Source: Comamonadaceae bacterium (GTDB lineage: Bacteria; Pseudomonadota; Gammaproteobacteria; Burkholderiales; Burkholderiaceae_C). From it: a DNA stretch of 13,283 nucleotides. A model generated the notes under the pieces. It had not been told where the DNA came from, made no database searches, and saw nothing but the letters and a program-made list of their open reading frames with translations. The stretch is taken from contig CANHKH010000051.1 in assembly GCA_947460165.1 (NCBI GenBank), forward strand, positions 1-13,283. The letters are read 5' to 3'. Position numbers and translations under genes: made by a program. Positions 1-6,441 of the stretch are shown here, piece after piece (within the stretch, counting starts at the first letter, position 1; each line of letters opens with the position of its first letter).

Positions 1-1263
1 GGGCGTGAGCGGGTGCAGGTTGGCCGGGTTGCCGTCGTAAGGCCCCAGGTAGTGCGCGTAGATGGCCGCCACGTTGTGCACCACCGCGCCGTAATAGCCG
101 CGCGCAAACCACTGGCGCGACAGCCCGTTTGGCAGCAGCAGGCGCTCGCCAATCTCGGTGGGCGTGAGCCCGTGGCTGGCCAAGCGCAGGGTTTGGTCGT
201 GCAAAAAGCGGTACATGTCGCGCTGGCCGCCCACAAACTCGGCCATCCGCTCGGCGCCCCACACCGGCCACTGGTGTTGGGCGCAGACCACGTCCACCTC
301 GGGCACAAAGCCTTGCAGCGCCTCGTCCAGGTAGCGCGACCAGGCCAGCGCGTCGCGCGTCTTGGCGCCGCGCAGCGGACACAGGTTGTGCATGGTGTGG
401 CAGATGTTCTCGGCCAGGTTGAGCGCACGCAGGCCGGGCAGAAAAATGTTCATCTCCGCCGGCGCCTCGGTGCCTGGCGTGAGCTGAAAGACCAGCTCAA
501 TGCCGTCGATGTGCATGCGCGCGTTGTCGGCGCTGATGGAGAGCGTGGGCGGGATGAAACCGTCGCGCCCGCGCCCCACGGCTTTGCCCAGGCCCGAGTC
601 CACATGGCCTTGGGGACCTGCAGCCAAGGTGGTGCCGAACTGGTAGAGCGAGCGCCTGCGCATGGGCACGCCGGCCAGCATGGTCTCGGTGAAGGCTTCT
701 TCCAGCAGGCCAGCCGGCGCAATGATGGGCACGCCCTGCTCGCGGGCCTGCGCCTGCGTGAGGATGCCCGCCGCACCGCCGTAATGGTCGCGGTGGCTGT
801 GGGTGTAGATGATGGCCTTGATGGGCCGCACGCCCCGGTGCGTGCGGTACAGCGCCAGGGCCGCACGCGCCGCCTCCACATAGGTCAGCGGGTCGATGAC
901 GATGAGCCCGCTGTCGCCTTCAATGAAGGTGACGTTGGCCAGTGAAAAGCCGCGCACCTGGTAAATGCGATCGGTCACGCGGAACAGGCCGTGCACCGCG
1001 TTGAGCCGGGACACGCGCCACAAGCTGGGGTGCACGGTGTCGGGCGCCGTTTCCTCGTTAAGAAAGGCGTGGCCGGCCATGGTCCAGGCCTGGCCGCCGC
1101 TGTCGGCGCTGTAGGCGGCGTCCGGCACGGTGCCTATGAAGCCGCGCCGCACGTCGTCAAAGTCGCGCTGGTCGGAAAAGTTCAGGTCCTGCATCGCGCG
1201 CTGCTGAGCGGCGCGGGTGTGGGGGTGGGCGGGTTTCATGCGCGGGGCTGAAAGCTCAGCCAT
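1..1263 (-). CDS. alkyl sulfatase, metallo-beta-lactamase fold (3' end outside window)
   Basis: This is an open frame without a stop to the window edge: 421 residues, the N-terminal two thirds of a family usually near 650. It should hydrolyse alkyl sulfate esters to alcohol and sulfate with a dinuclear zinc centre. The metal motif THSHRDHYGG is at residues 154-163. Further family signatures are TEAPAEMN (265-272), the AEN segment (284-286), the QHQWPVWG histidine (H330) and YLGPYDGNPA (405-414). No signal peptide is visible, so a cytoplasmic enzyme is likely, unlike the secreted SdsA1. The start at 1263 overlaps the stop of the upstream dehydrogenase by 8 bases, suggesting translational coupling. 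The ATG at 1239 is an equally possible start, since family similarity begins only after it and neither has a strong ribosome-binding site. The sulfatase family is confident; primary versus secondary alkyl sulfate preference cannot be told. Confidence 0.88.
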   Translation of the reverse strand, partial: MAELSAPRMKPAHPHTRAAQQRAMQDLNFSDQRDFDDVRRGFIGTVPDAAYSADSGGQAWTMAGHAFLNEETAPDTVHPSLWRVSRLNAVHGLFRVTDRIYQVRGFSLANVTFIEGDSGLIVIDPLTYVEAARAALALYRTHRGVRPIKAIIYTHSHRDHYGGAAGILTQAQAREQGVPIIAPAGLLEEAFTETMLAGVPMRRRSLYQFGTTLAAGPQGHVDSGLGKAVGRGRDGFIPPTLSISADNARMHIDGIELVFQLTPGTEAPAEMNIFLPGLRALNLAENICHTMHNLCPLRGAKTRDALAWSRYLDEALQGFVPEVDVVCAQHQWPVWGAERMAEFVGGQRDMYRFLHDQTLRLASHGLTPTEIGERLLLPNGLSRQWFARGYYGAVVHNVAAIYAHYLGPYDGNPANLHPLTP

Positions 1264-2038
1264 ACAGGTTGGCGAGCGAGGCCTTGGTGAACCCGCCATC
1301 GACCACGAGGTCCTGCCCATTGAGATAAGCCGACGCATCGCTGGCCAGAAACCCCACCGCGTCGCCAATGTCCATGGGCTGGCCGATGCGGCGCAGCGGG
1401 ATCTTGGCCTCACGGGCCTGCAGCTTGCCCGGCTCCTGGTAGTAAGCCTCCGACAAGGGCGTGCGTATCATGCCCGGGCTCAGGCTGTTGCAGCGCACGC
1501 CTTGGGGGCCCCATTCCACCGCCATTTGATGGGTCAGGCCCAGCAGGGCCGCTTTGGTCGGGCCGTAAGCGCCCACCTGGGTGGCCAGATGGGCCGCAAT
1601 GGAGGCCACGTTGACGATGCTGCCGGCCTGCCGCTCCAACATCAGCGGCACCAGGGCCTGCGCGCACAGCAAGGCGCCGCGCAGGTTGACGTGGAACATG
1701 CGGTCCCACACCTCCATCGGGAAGTGCTCCAGCGGCACGGCTGGCGCGCTCATGGCGGCGTTGTTGACCAGCACATCGCAGCGGCCCCAGCGGCTGCGCA
1801 CCCACTGACCCAGGGCCTGCACCTCGTCTGGCTCGGCGATGTCGCAGCGCAGCAAGGCGCCGTCGGCTGTCGGCGTGGCCCGGGCAGGGTGGCTGACATC
1901 GACCCGGGCCACCTGCGCGCCCATGGCAAGCAAGCGCTCGCAAATGGCCAGGCCCAGGCCGCCTGCCGCGCCTGTGACCACGGCCACCCGGCCCTTCAGG
2001 GCATGGACATCGAAAGTGGGTGTGGGGCTGGGTTCCAT
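1256..2038 (-). CDS. SDR-family NAD(P)-dependent oxidoreductase
   Basis: A classical short-chain dehydrogenase of 260 residues, normal for the family. The Rossmann dinucleotide motif TGAAGGLG is at 22-29, an acidic residue (D47) ends the second strand and hints at NAD rather than NADP, and D66 lies in the CDI segment. NNAA is at 92-95. The catalytic set is N118, S146, Y158 and K162 (YGPTK), followed by the PG motif at 188-189. It should interconvert an alcohol and a ketone in the cytoplasm. It lies between a flavin monooxygenase gene upstream and an alkyl sulfatase gene downstream, whose start overlaps its stop. The context therefore suggests oxidation of an alcohol, possibly one released from a sulfate ester; this is inference. 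The ATG at 2038 leaves a 16-residue tail before the fold and has only a weak ribosome-binding site. Substrate unknown. Confidence 0.92.
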   Translation of the reverse strand: MEPSPTPTFDVHALKGRVAVVTGAAGGLGLAICERLLAMGAQVARVDVSHPARATPTADGALLRCDIAEPDEVQALGQWVRSRWGRCDVLVNNAAMSAPAVPLEHFPMEVWDRMFHVNLRGALLCAQALVPLMLERQAGSIVNVASIAAHLATQVGAYGPTKAALLGLTHQMAVEWGPQGVRCNSLSPGMIRTPLSEAYYQEPGKLQAREAKIPLRRIGQPMDIGDAVGFLASDASAYLNGQDLVVDGGFTKASLANLYG

Positions 2039-2045
2039 GGGGTGT

Positions 2046-2153
2046 TCATTCGGTCAGAGCTGTGGCGCGCGCTTCATGCCGCCTGGGACCTCGCCCACTG
2101 GCGAGCCTGGTCTCCAGGGTGAGGATGCCCGCGTTGCTGATGAAGACCTGCAT
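2046..2153 (-). CDS. possible small ORF, 35 residues, or remnant
   Basis: Between the monooxygenase stop (2169) and the dehydrogenase start (2038) lies a 35-codon frame beginning MQVFISNAGILTL and ending TALTE. Its ATG at 2153 is preceded by GGAG at 7-base spacing, a better ribosome-binding site than that of the following dehydrogenase. The second half is rich in Arg and Ala (RGPRRHEARAT) and resembles translated GC-rich noncoding DNA. It has no recognisable domain. It could be a coupling or leader ORF that delivers ribosomes to the dehydrogenase, a remnant of a deleted gene, or chance. Low confidence as a real protein. Confidence 0.2.
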   Translation of the reverse strand: MQVFISNAGILTLETRLASGRGPRRHEARATALTE

Positions 2154-2168
2154 GCGCGGGCTCCGACT

Positions 2169-3236
2169 TCAAGCCACGGCCAGGCTGGCTTGGCCGATTT
2201 CCTTGCGGATGGCCGGGATGATGCGCTCGCCCCACAGCTCAATTTGGCGCAGCATGGTGGCCTGGTCAAAGTCGCCCAGCTGGGTTTGCAGCGCGATGTG
2301 CTTGGGCCGCAGGATGCTGATTTCTTCAAGCATTTTGTCGATCACCTGGTTGACCGAGCCGACCGGCAGGTTCTGGCGCAGCTGCTCAAAGCTCGGGTCT
2401 GTGGGCGAGGGCATTTCCTTGATCATGTAGCCGTCTTCCGACTGGGCGCGGCGGTGCTTGAGCGCCTCGGAGACGCGGCGCTGAAAGCGTGCGTTTTCCA
2501 GGTAGTGGTCTATCTCTGAAGCCTTGTCTGAGGCATAGGCGCAGCGCAGAAAACCGAACTTCACGTCCTCGTCCAGGTCCTTGCCTTGGTCCTGGGCCAC
2601 CTGCTCCATGCGTGCGCGCAGATCGGAGATGGCTGGGTTGCCATTGAGCAGCGCGGTGATGAAGAGGTTGTGGCCCTCGCGCATGCCACGGCCCAAGGTG
2701 GTCGGGTTGCCCGAGGTGATCCAGATGGGCGGCATGGGGTCTTGCAGGCAGCGCACGGCCACCGAACTGGGCGGCATGTTCAGGTGTTTGCCTTTGTGCT
2801 CGAAGATTTTTTGCGTCAGGCCCTTGGGGATCAGGTCCAGGAATTCATTGAAGATGTCGAAGGAGTCCGAGAGCTTGACGCCAAAACGCTCGAACTCAAA
2901 CTCCTGGTAGCCCGAGCCCACGCCCAGCTCCAGGCGGCCGTTGGAGACCGTGTCCACAAAGCCGACCTCGGCCAAAAAGCGCGCGGGGTTGTACAGCGGC
3001 AAGATGCACACGGCCGAGCCCAGGCGGATGCGGTGGGTCTTGGCGGCCACGTGGGCAATCGTCATCAGCGGGGACGGTGACAGCGAATAGTTGTTGAAGT
3101 GGTGCTCGGCGTACCAGGCGGTGTGAAAGCCCGCTTGCTCGGCCACCACGGTCTGCTCGATGGAGTTGAGGATCACCTGCTGCGAGCTCTGTTCGTAGCT
3201 GCGCTGCTGGGCCAAGATGAATACGCCAAATTCCAT
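2169..3236 (-). CDS. LLM-class (luciferase-like) flavin-dependent monooxygenase
   Basis: A 355-residue single-domain TIM-barrel flavin monooxygenase, full length for the bacterial-luciferase superfamily. Signatures are MEFGVFIL at the N-terminus, WYAEHHF (41-47), HRIRLGSAV (68-76), PARFLAEV (84-91) and the flavin-loop motif GRLELGVGSGYQ (100-111), then IWITSGN (171-177). Members use FMNH2 delivered by a separate reductase to insert oxygen into aldehydes, ketones, alkanes or sulfonates. No reductase is encoded nearby, so it must be recruited from elsewhere. The ATG at 3236 has GGAGA about 6 bases upstream. It is the first gene of a leftward operon with an SDR and an alkyl sulfatase, and is divergent from a LysR gene that probably controls it. 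A type II Baeyer-Villiger or an alkane/aldehyde oxidation role are both possible; the sequence does not decide. Confidence 0.9.
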   Translation of the reverse strand: MEFGVFILAQQRSYEQSSQQVILNSIEQTVVAEQAGFHTAWYAEHHFNNYSLSPSPLMTIAHVAAKTHRIRLGSAVCILPLYNPARFLAEVGFVDTVSNGRLELGVGSGYQEFEFERFGVKLSDSFDIFNEFLDLIPKGLTQKIFEHKGKHLNMPPSSVAVRCLQDPMPPIWITSGNPTTLGRGMREGHNLFITALLNGNPAISDLRARMEQVAQDQGKDLDEDVKFGFLRCAYASDKASEIDHYLENARFQRRVSEALKHRRAQSEDGYMIKEMPSPTDPSFEQLRQNLPVGSVNQVIDKMLEEISILRPKHIALQTQLGDFDQATMLRQIELWGERIIPAIRKEIGQASLAVA

Positions 3237-3349
3237 ATGGTCTCCGTGTCTGCTCGGTGGGTGTCAGTGTCCTAGAGATTCTGGGCTATCCTTTTGCGTT
3301 CTGGAATAGATGCAATGCGCGTTTCTGTGCTGCGAATAATGGAGGAATC
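3237..3349. promoter_or_regulatory. divergent promoter region with direct repeat, candidate LysR target
   Basis: This 113-bp gap separates the divergent monooxygenase and LysR genes, the usual site for LysR-type control. TTCTGG occurs at 3279-3284 and again at 3299-3304, start to start exactly 20 bp, about two helical turns. The match continues as TTCTGGGCTA and TTCTGGAATA (8 of 10). The second copy contains the palindrome TTCTGGAA. A weaker inverted pair, TTGC (3294-3297) and GCAA (3312-3315), straddles it. No strong -35/-10 pair is seen on either strand, as expected for a regulator-dependent promoter. Inference only. Confidence 0.4.
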
Positions 3350-4333
3350 ATGGACCGTTTGCGGGCGATGGAGCTGTTCCTGTCGGTGTCCCAGACGGGC
3401 AGCTTTTCCGAGACGGCGCGCAGCTTCGGGGTGTCGGCCACGGCTGTCTCGCGCGCCATCACCGAGTTCGAGCAGGGGCTGCAGATCAAGCTGCTGCTGC
3501 GCTCGACCCGGCAGGTGATCCTGACCGAATCAGGCAAGGAGTACGCGCAGCAGCTCCAAGGCATTTTGTGGAACATCAGCGAGTTGCACCGCAACGTGGC
3601 TGAAATTGGCACGGCGCCCAAGGGCCTGCTGCGGGTGCACTCGCGCACCATGTTTGGCCTGCGTGTGCTGCCGCCTGTGATCGCGGCCTTTCGCGCCGAG
3701 TACCCGGAGATCCACATTGAGCTGGTGCTCTCAGAGACCCCGGCGGACCTGCGCCGCGAGAAGTTTGACATTGACTTTCGCATCTCGCCGCCGGTGGAGG
3801 CGGGCGTCAAGCGCCGCCGCCTGTTCCACAGCGAGCGCTATTTGGTGGCCTCGCCGCGCTACCTTGCGGGCCGCCCTGCACCGGACAGCCCGCCAGCGCT
3901 GGCCGCCCACGACTGCCTGGCCTACCTGCTGCCTGGCCAGCAGTACCAGTGGCTTTACCGCAGCGGGCGCGGCGCCGAGGTGCAGGCCCTGATGTTCAAG
4001 CCCAGGCATGTCACCAACAACGGCATGGCCCTGCTGGAATTGGCCAAACTTGGCGAGGGCATTGCCTTGCTCGACGACTACACGGTGCACCAGGAACTGG
4101 CGCAAGGCATCCTCGTGCGCTTGCTGCCGAGCTTTCAGTTCACCAACACCACCTTTGACGAAGGCATGCAGGCCACCATTTTGTCCACCCCCTCGGTGCC
4201 GACCAAGATCAGGCTGTTCCTGGACTTTGTGGCCGCGCGCGTGTCCGGCGAGTCCTCGCGCTTTACCGCCGCTCAATGGGGTGGAGGTGGGGGCGGGGGC
4301 GCAGCGGCCCCCTCCGCGCCTGCGGGCCGCTGA
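3350..4333 (+). CDS. LysR-family transcriptional regulator
   Basis: A 327-residue LysR-type regulator. The N-terminal winged helix-turn-helix covers about residues 1-60: MDRLRAMELFLSVSQTGSFSETA, then the recognition region FGVSATAVSRAITEFEQ. A periplasmic-binding-protein-like effector domain follows from about residue 90 to 300. The ATG at 3350 was chosen because GGAGG lies 4 bases upstream and the helix starts at the canonical position. The same frame is open upstream to 3257, but those residues do not look like LysR. The gene is divergent from the monooxygenase operon, which it probably regulates; the crotonase gene downstream may also be a target. The last 18 residues are an odd Gly/Ala/Pro-rich tail (WGGGGGGGAAAPSAPAGR) encoded by a G-tract and a GC hairpin. 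Ordinary family members end near 300 residues. Effector unknown. Confidence 0.92.
   Translation: MDRLRAMELFLSVSQTGSFSETARSFGVSATAVSRAITEFEQGLQIKLLLRSTRQVILTESGKEYAQQLQGILWNISELHRNVAEIGTAPKGLLRVHSRTMFGLRVLPPVIAAFRAEYPEIHIELVLSETPADLRREKFDIDFRISPPVEAGVKRRRLFHSERYLVASPRYLAGRPAPDSPPALAAHDCLAYLLPGQQYQWLYRSGRGAEVQALMFKPRHVTNNGMALLELAKLGEGIALLDDYTVHQELAQGILVRLLPSFQFTNTTFDEGMQATILSTPSVPTKIRLFLDFVAARVSGESSRFTAAQWGGGGGGGAAAPSAPAGR
4295..4312. repeat. GC-only hairpin inside the LysR 3' end
   Basis: A perfect 6-bp inverted repeat, GGGGGC (4295-4300) and GCCCCC (4307-4312), has a 6-base loop GCAGCG. It follows a G-rich tract at 4278-4293. It lies within the last codons of LysR and encodes the polyglycine tail. 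There is no T-tract just downstream, so it is not a classical terminator. It could be a noncoding structured element that the reading frame happens to run through. Confidence 0.5.
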
Positions 4334-4430
4334 GACTCTGCCAATTTTTGCAGAACACATCCAAGCTTTTTGGAGGGAATGGCCCGCGCATCCGTTCATA
4401 GAATCGGCCATCAAACGTCGGGAGACAAAC
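4334..4430. other. LysR-crotonase intergenic gap
   Basis: This is a 97-bp gap, more AT-rich than its flanks, with T-runs at about 4354-4358 and 4367-4371. TAGAAT at 4399-4404 would make a fair -10, but no -35 stands at proper spacing; TTGGAG at 4370-4375 is 23 bp away. It may hold a weak or activated promoter for the crotonase/Bug pair. Nothing firmer is visible. Confidence 0.25.
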
Positions 4431-5228
4431 ATGACGCAGCAGCAAGACGCCGCCCTAGTTGCGGCAGGCGGTGTGCGCCTGGAGGTGGCCGATGGCGTGG
4501 CCGTGGTGACCTTGGACAGGCCGCCCGTGAACGCGCTCAACCGCGCCATGCGCGCAGCCATTGTGGCCACCTTTGATGCGCTGTCCGAGCGCCCAGACGT
4601 GCGCTGCGTGGTGCTCAGCGCCGCAGGCCGTGTGTTTTGCGCCGGCTCGGACCTCAAGGACAGGCCAGACGCCCACACCGAGGGCGACTTTCTGGCGCAC
4701 AACCGCATCACGCGCGAGACCACCAACGCCATCCGCGAATGCGCCAAGCCGGTGATCGCAGCCGTCAATGGGGCGGCGCTGGGGGCCGGGCTGGGCCTGG
4801 TGGCCGCCTGCGACATTCTTTACGCCTGTGAAGAAGCCAGCTTTGCCATGCCCGAGATCGACGTGGGCCTGGCCGGCGGTGCTGCCATGCTCAAAACCTT
4901 GCTGGGCCGCTCCACCTTGCGGCGCATGATGATGACCGGCGATCGCCTGAGCGCGCAAGACATGCTGCGCCGCAACGTGCTGGAGGACGTGGTGCTGGCC
5001 GCCGAGCTGATGCCTGTGGCCCTGGCGATGGCGCGCAAGATCGCCGCCAAGGCCCCGCTGGCCGTCGCCTACGCCAAGCGCTCGGCCAACATGGTCGATG
5101 TCATGCCTCAGCGCGACGCCTACCGCTTCGAGCAGGAATTCACCATGGCCTTGTCGCGCACCGAGGACGCCCGCGAAGCGCGCCAGGCTTTCCTGGAAAA
5201 ACGCCCGCCGCAATTCCAGGGCCGCTGA
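4431..5228 (+). CDS. enoyl-CoA hydratase/isomerase (crotonase) family protein, copy 1
   Basis: A 265-residue crotonase-fold protein that should act on an enoyl-CoA or related thioester in the cytoplasm. The first oxyanion-hole strand is VFCAGSDL (68-75) and the second is NGAALGAGLGL (113-123). E142 in MPEIDVGLAGG matches the second catalytic Glu of rat mitochondrial hydratase (E164), but the position of the first (E144) is Gly122. This is common in divergent crotonases, so simple hydration is not assured. The ATG at 4431 has GGGAG 6 bases upstream. The frame stays open far upstream to 4008 inside LysR, but that part is a shadow. The Bug-type binding protein follows after 60 bp and a close paralogue lies at 6442. 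Isomerase, hydratase or C-C hydrolase activity are all possible. Confidence 0.9.
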   Translation: MTQQQDAALVAAGGVRLEVADGVAVVTLDRPPVNALNRAMRAAIVATFDALSERPDVRCVVLSAAGRVFCAGSDLKDRPDAHTEGDFLAHNRITRETTNAIRECAKPVIAAVNGAALGAGLGLVAACDILYACEEASFAMPEIDVGLAGGAAMLKTLLGRSTLRRMMMTGDRLSAQDMLRRNVLEDVVLAAELMPVALAMARKIAAKAPLAVAYAKRSANMVDVMPQRDAYRFEQEFTMALSRTEDAREARQAFLEKRPPQFQGR

Positions 5229-5288
5229 ACCACAGCCGCTGATTTTTCGTGTTCATTTGCCAGCTACAAACCAAAAGGAGACCACACC

Positions 5289-6278
5289 ATGCCGCACTTC
5301 CCCTCACTGACTCTGCCCCGCCGCCACACCCTGGCCCTGGGCGCCGCCTTGCTGCTGGGCCAAAGCGCCTGGGCCAACGATTGGCCCGCGCGCCCCATCA
5401 AGCTGGTGGTGGGTGGGCCGGCCGGTGCGGGCATGGACATCTTCGCGCGCATGCTGCAGGCCCCGCTGCAGGCCGCGCTCAAGCAGCCGGTGATCATTGA
5501 GAACAAACCCGGCGCCAACAGCCTGATTGGCATCGACTCGGTGGCCAAGGCCACCCCGGACGGCTACACCTTTTCTTTTGCGCCGTCCTCGGCCATTGCG
5601 CTGAACCCCCTGGTGGTGGCCAAGATGCCTTACGACACCCTGCGCGACCTGCTGCCGGTGGCGCAAATTGGCCAGTCCGGCTTCTTGCTGGTGGCCCATC
5701 CGAGCACCGGCTTTAAGAACCTGCAGGACATGGTCCAGTTCGCCCGGGCCAACCCTGGCAAGCTCTCTTATGGCACCTGGGGCAACGGCTCCTCGGGCCA
5801 CCTGGCCATGGAGGGCTTGAAGGTGCAGTTCAGTGTGGACATGCCGCACATCCCCTACAAGGGCACGGCCTCGCTGGTCAACGACCTCATGGGCAACAAC
5901 CTCAGCGTGGGCTTTGCCGACATTGCCTCGCCCGTGCCGCATGTGCGCGCCGGCAAGCTCGTGGCGCTGGGCGTGACAGGCTCGCGCCGTGCCCCGGCCC
6001 TGGCCGAGCTGCCCACCGTGGCCGAGCAGGGCTACAAGTTTGACGCTGACGGCTGGTACGGCGTGTTCGCGCCGGCCGGCACGCCCATGGACATCGTGCG
6101 CCGCTTGAACGAAGAGATCAACAAAATCCTGGCGACCGACGACATGCGCCTGAAATTCAATGCGCAGAACATGCCCGCACCGCCCATCAAGACGGCCGAG
6201 CAGTTCGCCGCCACTGTGCGCTCTGACGTGAACCTCTGGCAAGGCCTGGCCAAAGGGGTGAACCTCAAGGCCGAGTGA
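5289..6278 (+). CDS. Bug/TctC-family periplasmic solute-binding protein
   Basis: A 329-residue substrate-binding protein of the Bug (tripartite tricarboxylate transporter receptor, TctC-like) family. The signal peptide has an RR pair (11-12), a hydrophobic core ALGAALLLG and a cleavage site after AWA (27-29). The twin Arg makes Tat export possible but not certain. Family marks are WPARPIKLVVGGPAGAGMD, then ENKPGANSLIG, the ATPDGYT segment, the PHIPYKG motif, GVTGSRR and a C-terminal GVFAPAGTP. Members bind small carboxylates or other organic acids in the periplasm. No TctA/TctB membrane genes are present here, so it is an orphan receptor, as is common in Burkholderiales. AAAAGGAG lies 8 bases before the ATG. 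Its place between two crotonase genes suggests the ligand is the acid, or a precursor, degraded by this cluster; this is inference. Confidence 0.93.
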   Translation: MPHFPSLTLPRRHTLALGAALLLGQSAWANDWPARPIKLVVGGPAGAGMDIFARMLQAPLQAALKQPVIIENKPGANSLIGIDSVAKATPDGYTFSFAPSSAIALNPLVVAKMPYDTLRDLLPVAQIGQSGFLLVAHPSTGFKNLQDMVQFARANPGKLSYGTWGNGSSGHLAMEGLKVQFSVDMPHIPYKGTASLVNDLMGNNLSVGFADIASPVPHVRAGKLVALGVTGSRRAPALAELPTVAEQGYKFDADGWYGVFAPAGTPMDIVRRLNEEINKILATDDMRLKFNAQNMPAPPIKTAEQFAATVRSDVNLWQGLAKGVNLKAE

Positions 6279-6300
6279 GGCTGGGGTGAGCCTGGGCTGA

Positions 6301-6323
6301 CGCAGGCGCTGCTGTCGCCTGCG
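6301..6323. terminator. hairpin after the Bug gene, possible terminator
   Basis: A perfect 8-bp stem, CGCAGGCG (6301-6308) and CGCCTGCG (6316-6323), with a 7-base loop CTGCTGT, begins 22 bp after the Bug-protein stop. No T-run follows, so Rho-independent termination is weakly supported. It may act as an mRNA 3' stabiliser or, being just upstream of a promoter, as a separator of transcription units. Confidence 0.4.
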
Positions 6324-6337
6324 CGTAACCGGTTGGC

Positions 6338-6366
6338 TTGGCGCGCGCGTCAGGGCGCTCTATGAT
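6338..6366 (+). promoter_or_regulatory. sigma-70-type promoter for crotonase copy 2
   Basis: TTGGCG (6338-6343) and TATGAT (6361-6366) are separated by exactly 17 bp. This is the best sigma-70-like promoter seen in the window. Transcription would start near 6373, giving a leader of about 70 bases before the ATG at 6442. It would drive crotonase copy 2 and probably the TetR gene. A TetR-like half-site begins at the predicted start point. Confidence 0.55.
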
Positions 6367-6372
6367 GGTCAA

Positions 6373-6394
6373 AAACCTGCCTGCCGGTCAGTAA
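6373..6394. promoter_or_regulatory. candidate TetR operator, degenerate copy
   Basis: The right half, CGGTCAGTAA (6385-6394), matches the half-sites of the stronger palindrome at 7970-7991, CGGTAAGTAA and CGTTTAGTAA. The left half (6373-6382) is poorly conserved, agreeing with the consensus at about half its positions. The site overlaps the predicted transcription start of crotonase copy 2, where binding would block initiation. Inference by similarity to the other site. Confidence 0.4.
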
Positions 6395-6441
6395 GTGACT
6401 GGCCGGCGGGACCATCCACCCGCCAGCCCGGAGCGCCCGCC

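Noticed and set aside
13..945. Plus-strand open frame opposite the alkyl sulfatase
   Set aside because: The minus strand carries the complete zinc motif and other sulfatase signatures in a frame open through the window edge, so the plus-strand frame is a shadow.
3257..3349. Upstream extension of LysR by 31 residues
   Set aside because: LysR proteins begin at the helix-turn-helix, and GGAGG marks the ATG at 3350; the extension would also consume the divergent promoter region.
4008..4430. Upstream extension of crotonase copy 1 into LysR
   Set aside because: The frame is open by chance; residues before the ATG at 4431 are not crotonase-like, and a good ribosome-binding site precedes 4431.
3731..4816. 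Minus-strand open frame spanning the LysR/crotonase junction
   Set aside because: It crosses two genes with clear motifs on the other strand, and its translation has Ser/Arg/Ala-rich low complexity.
5229..5288. Possible terminator after crotonase copy 1 (CAGC-C-GCTG followed by ATTTTT)
   Set aside because: The stem is only 4 bp with a 1-base loop, which cannot fold stably, and the Bug gene follows closely with a good ribosome-binding site.
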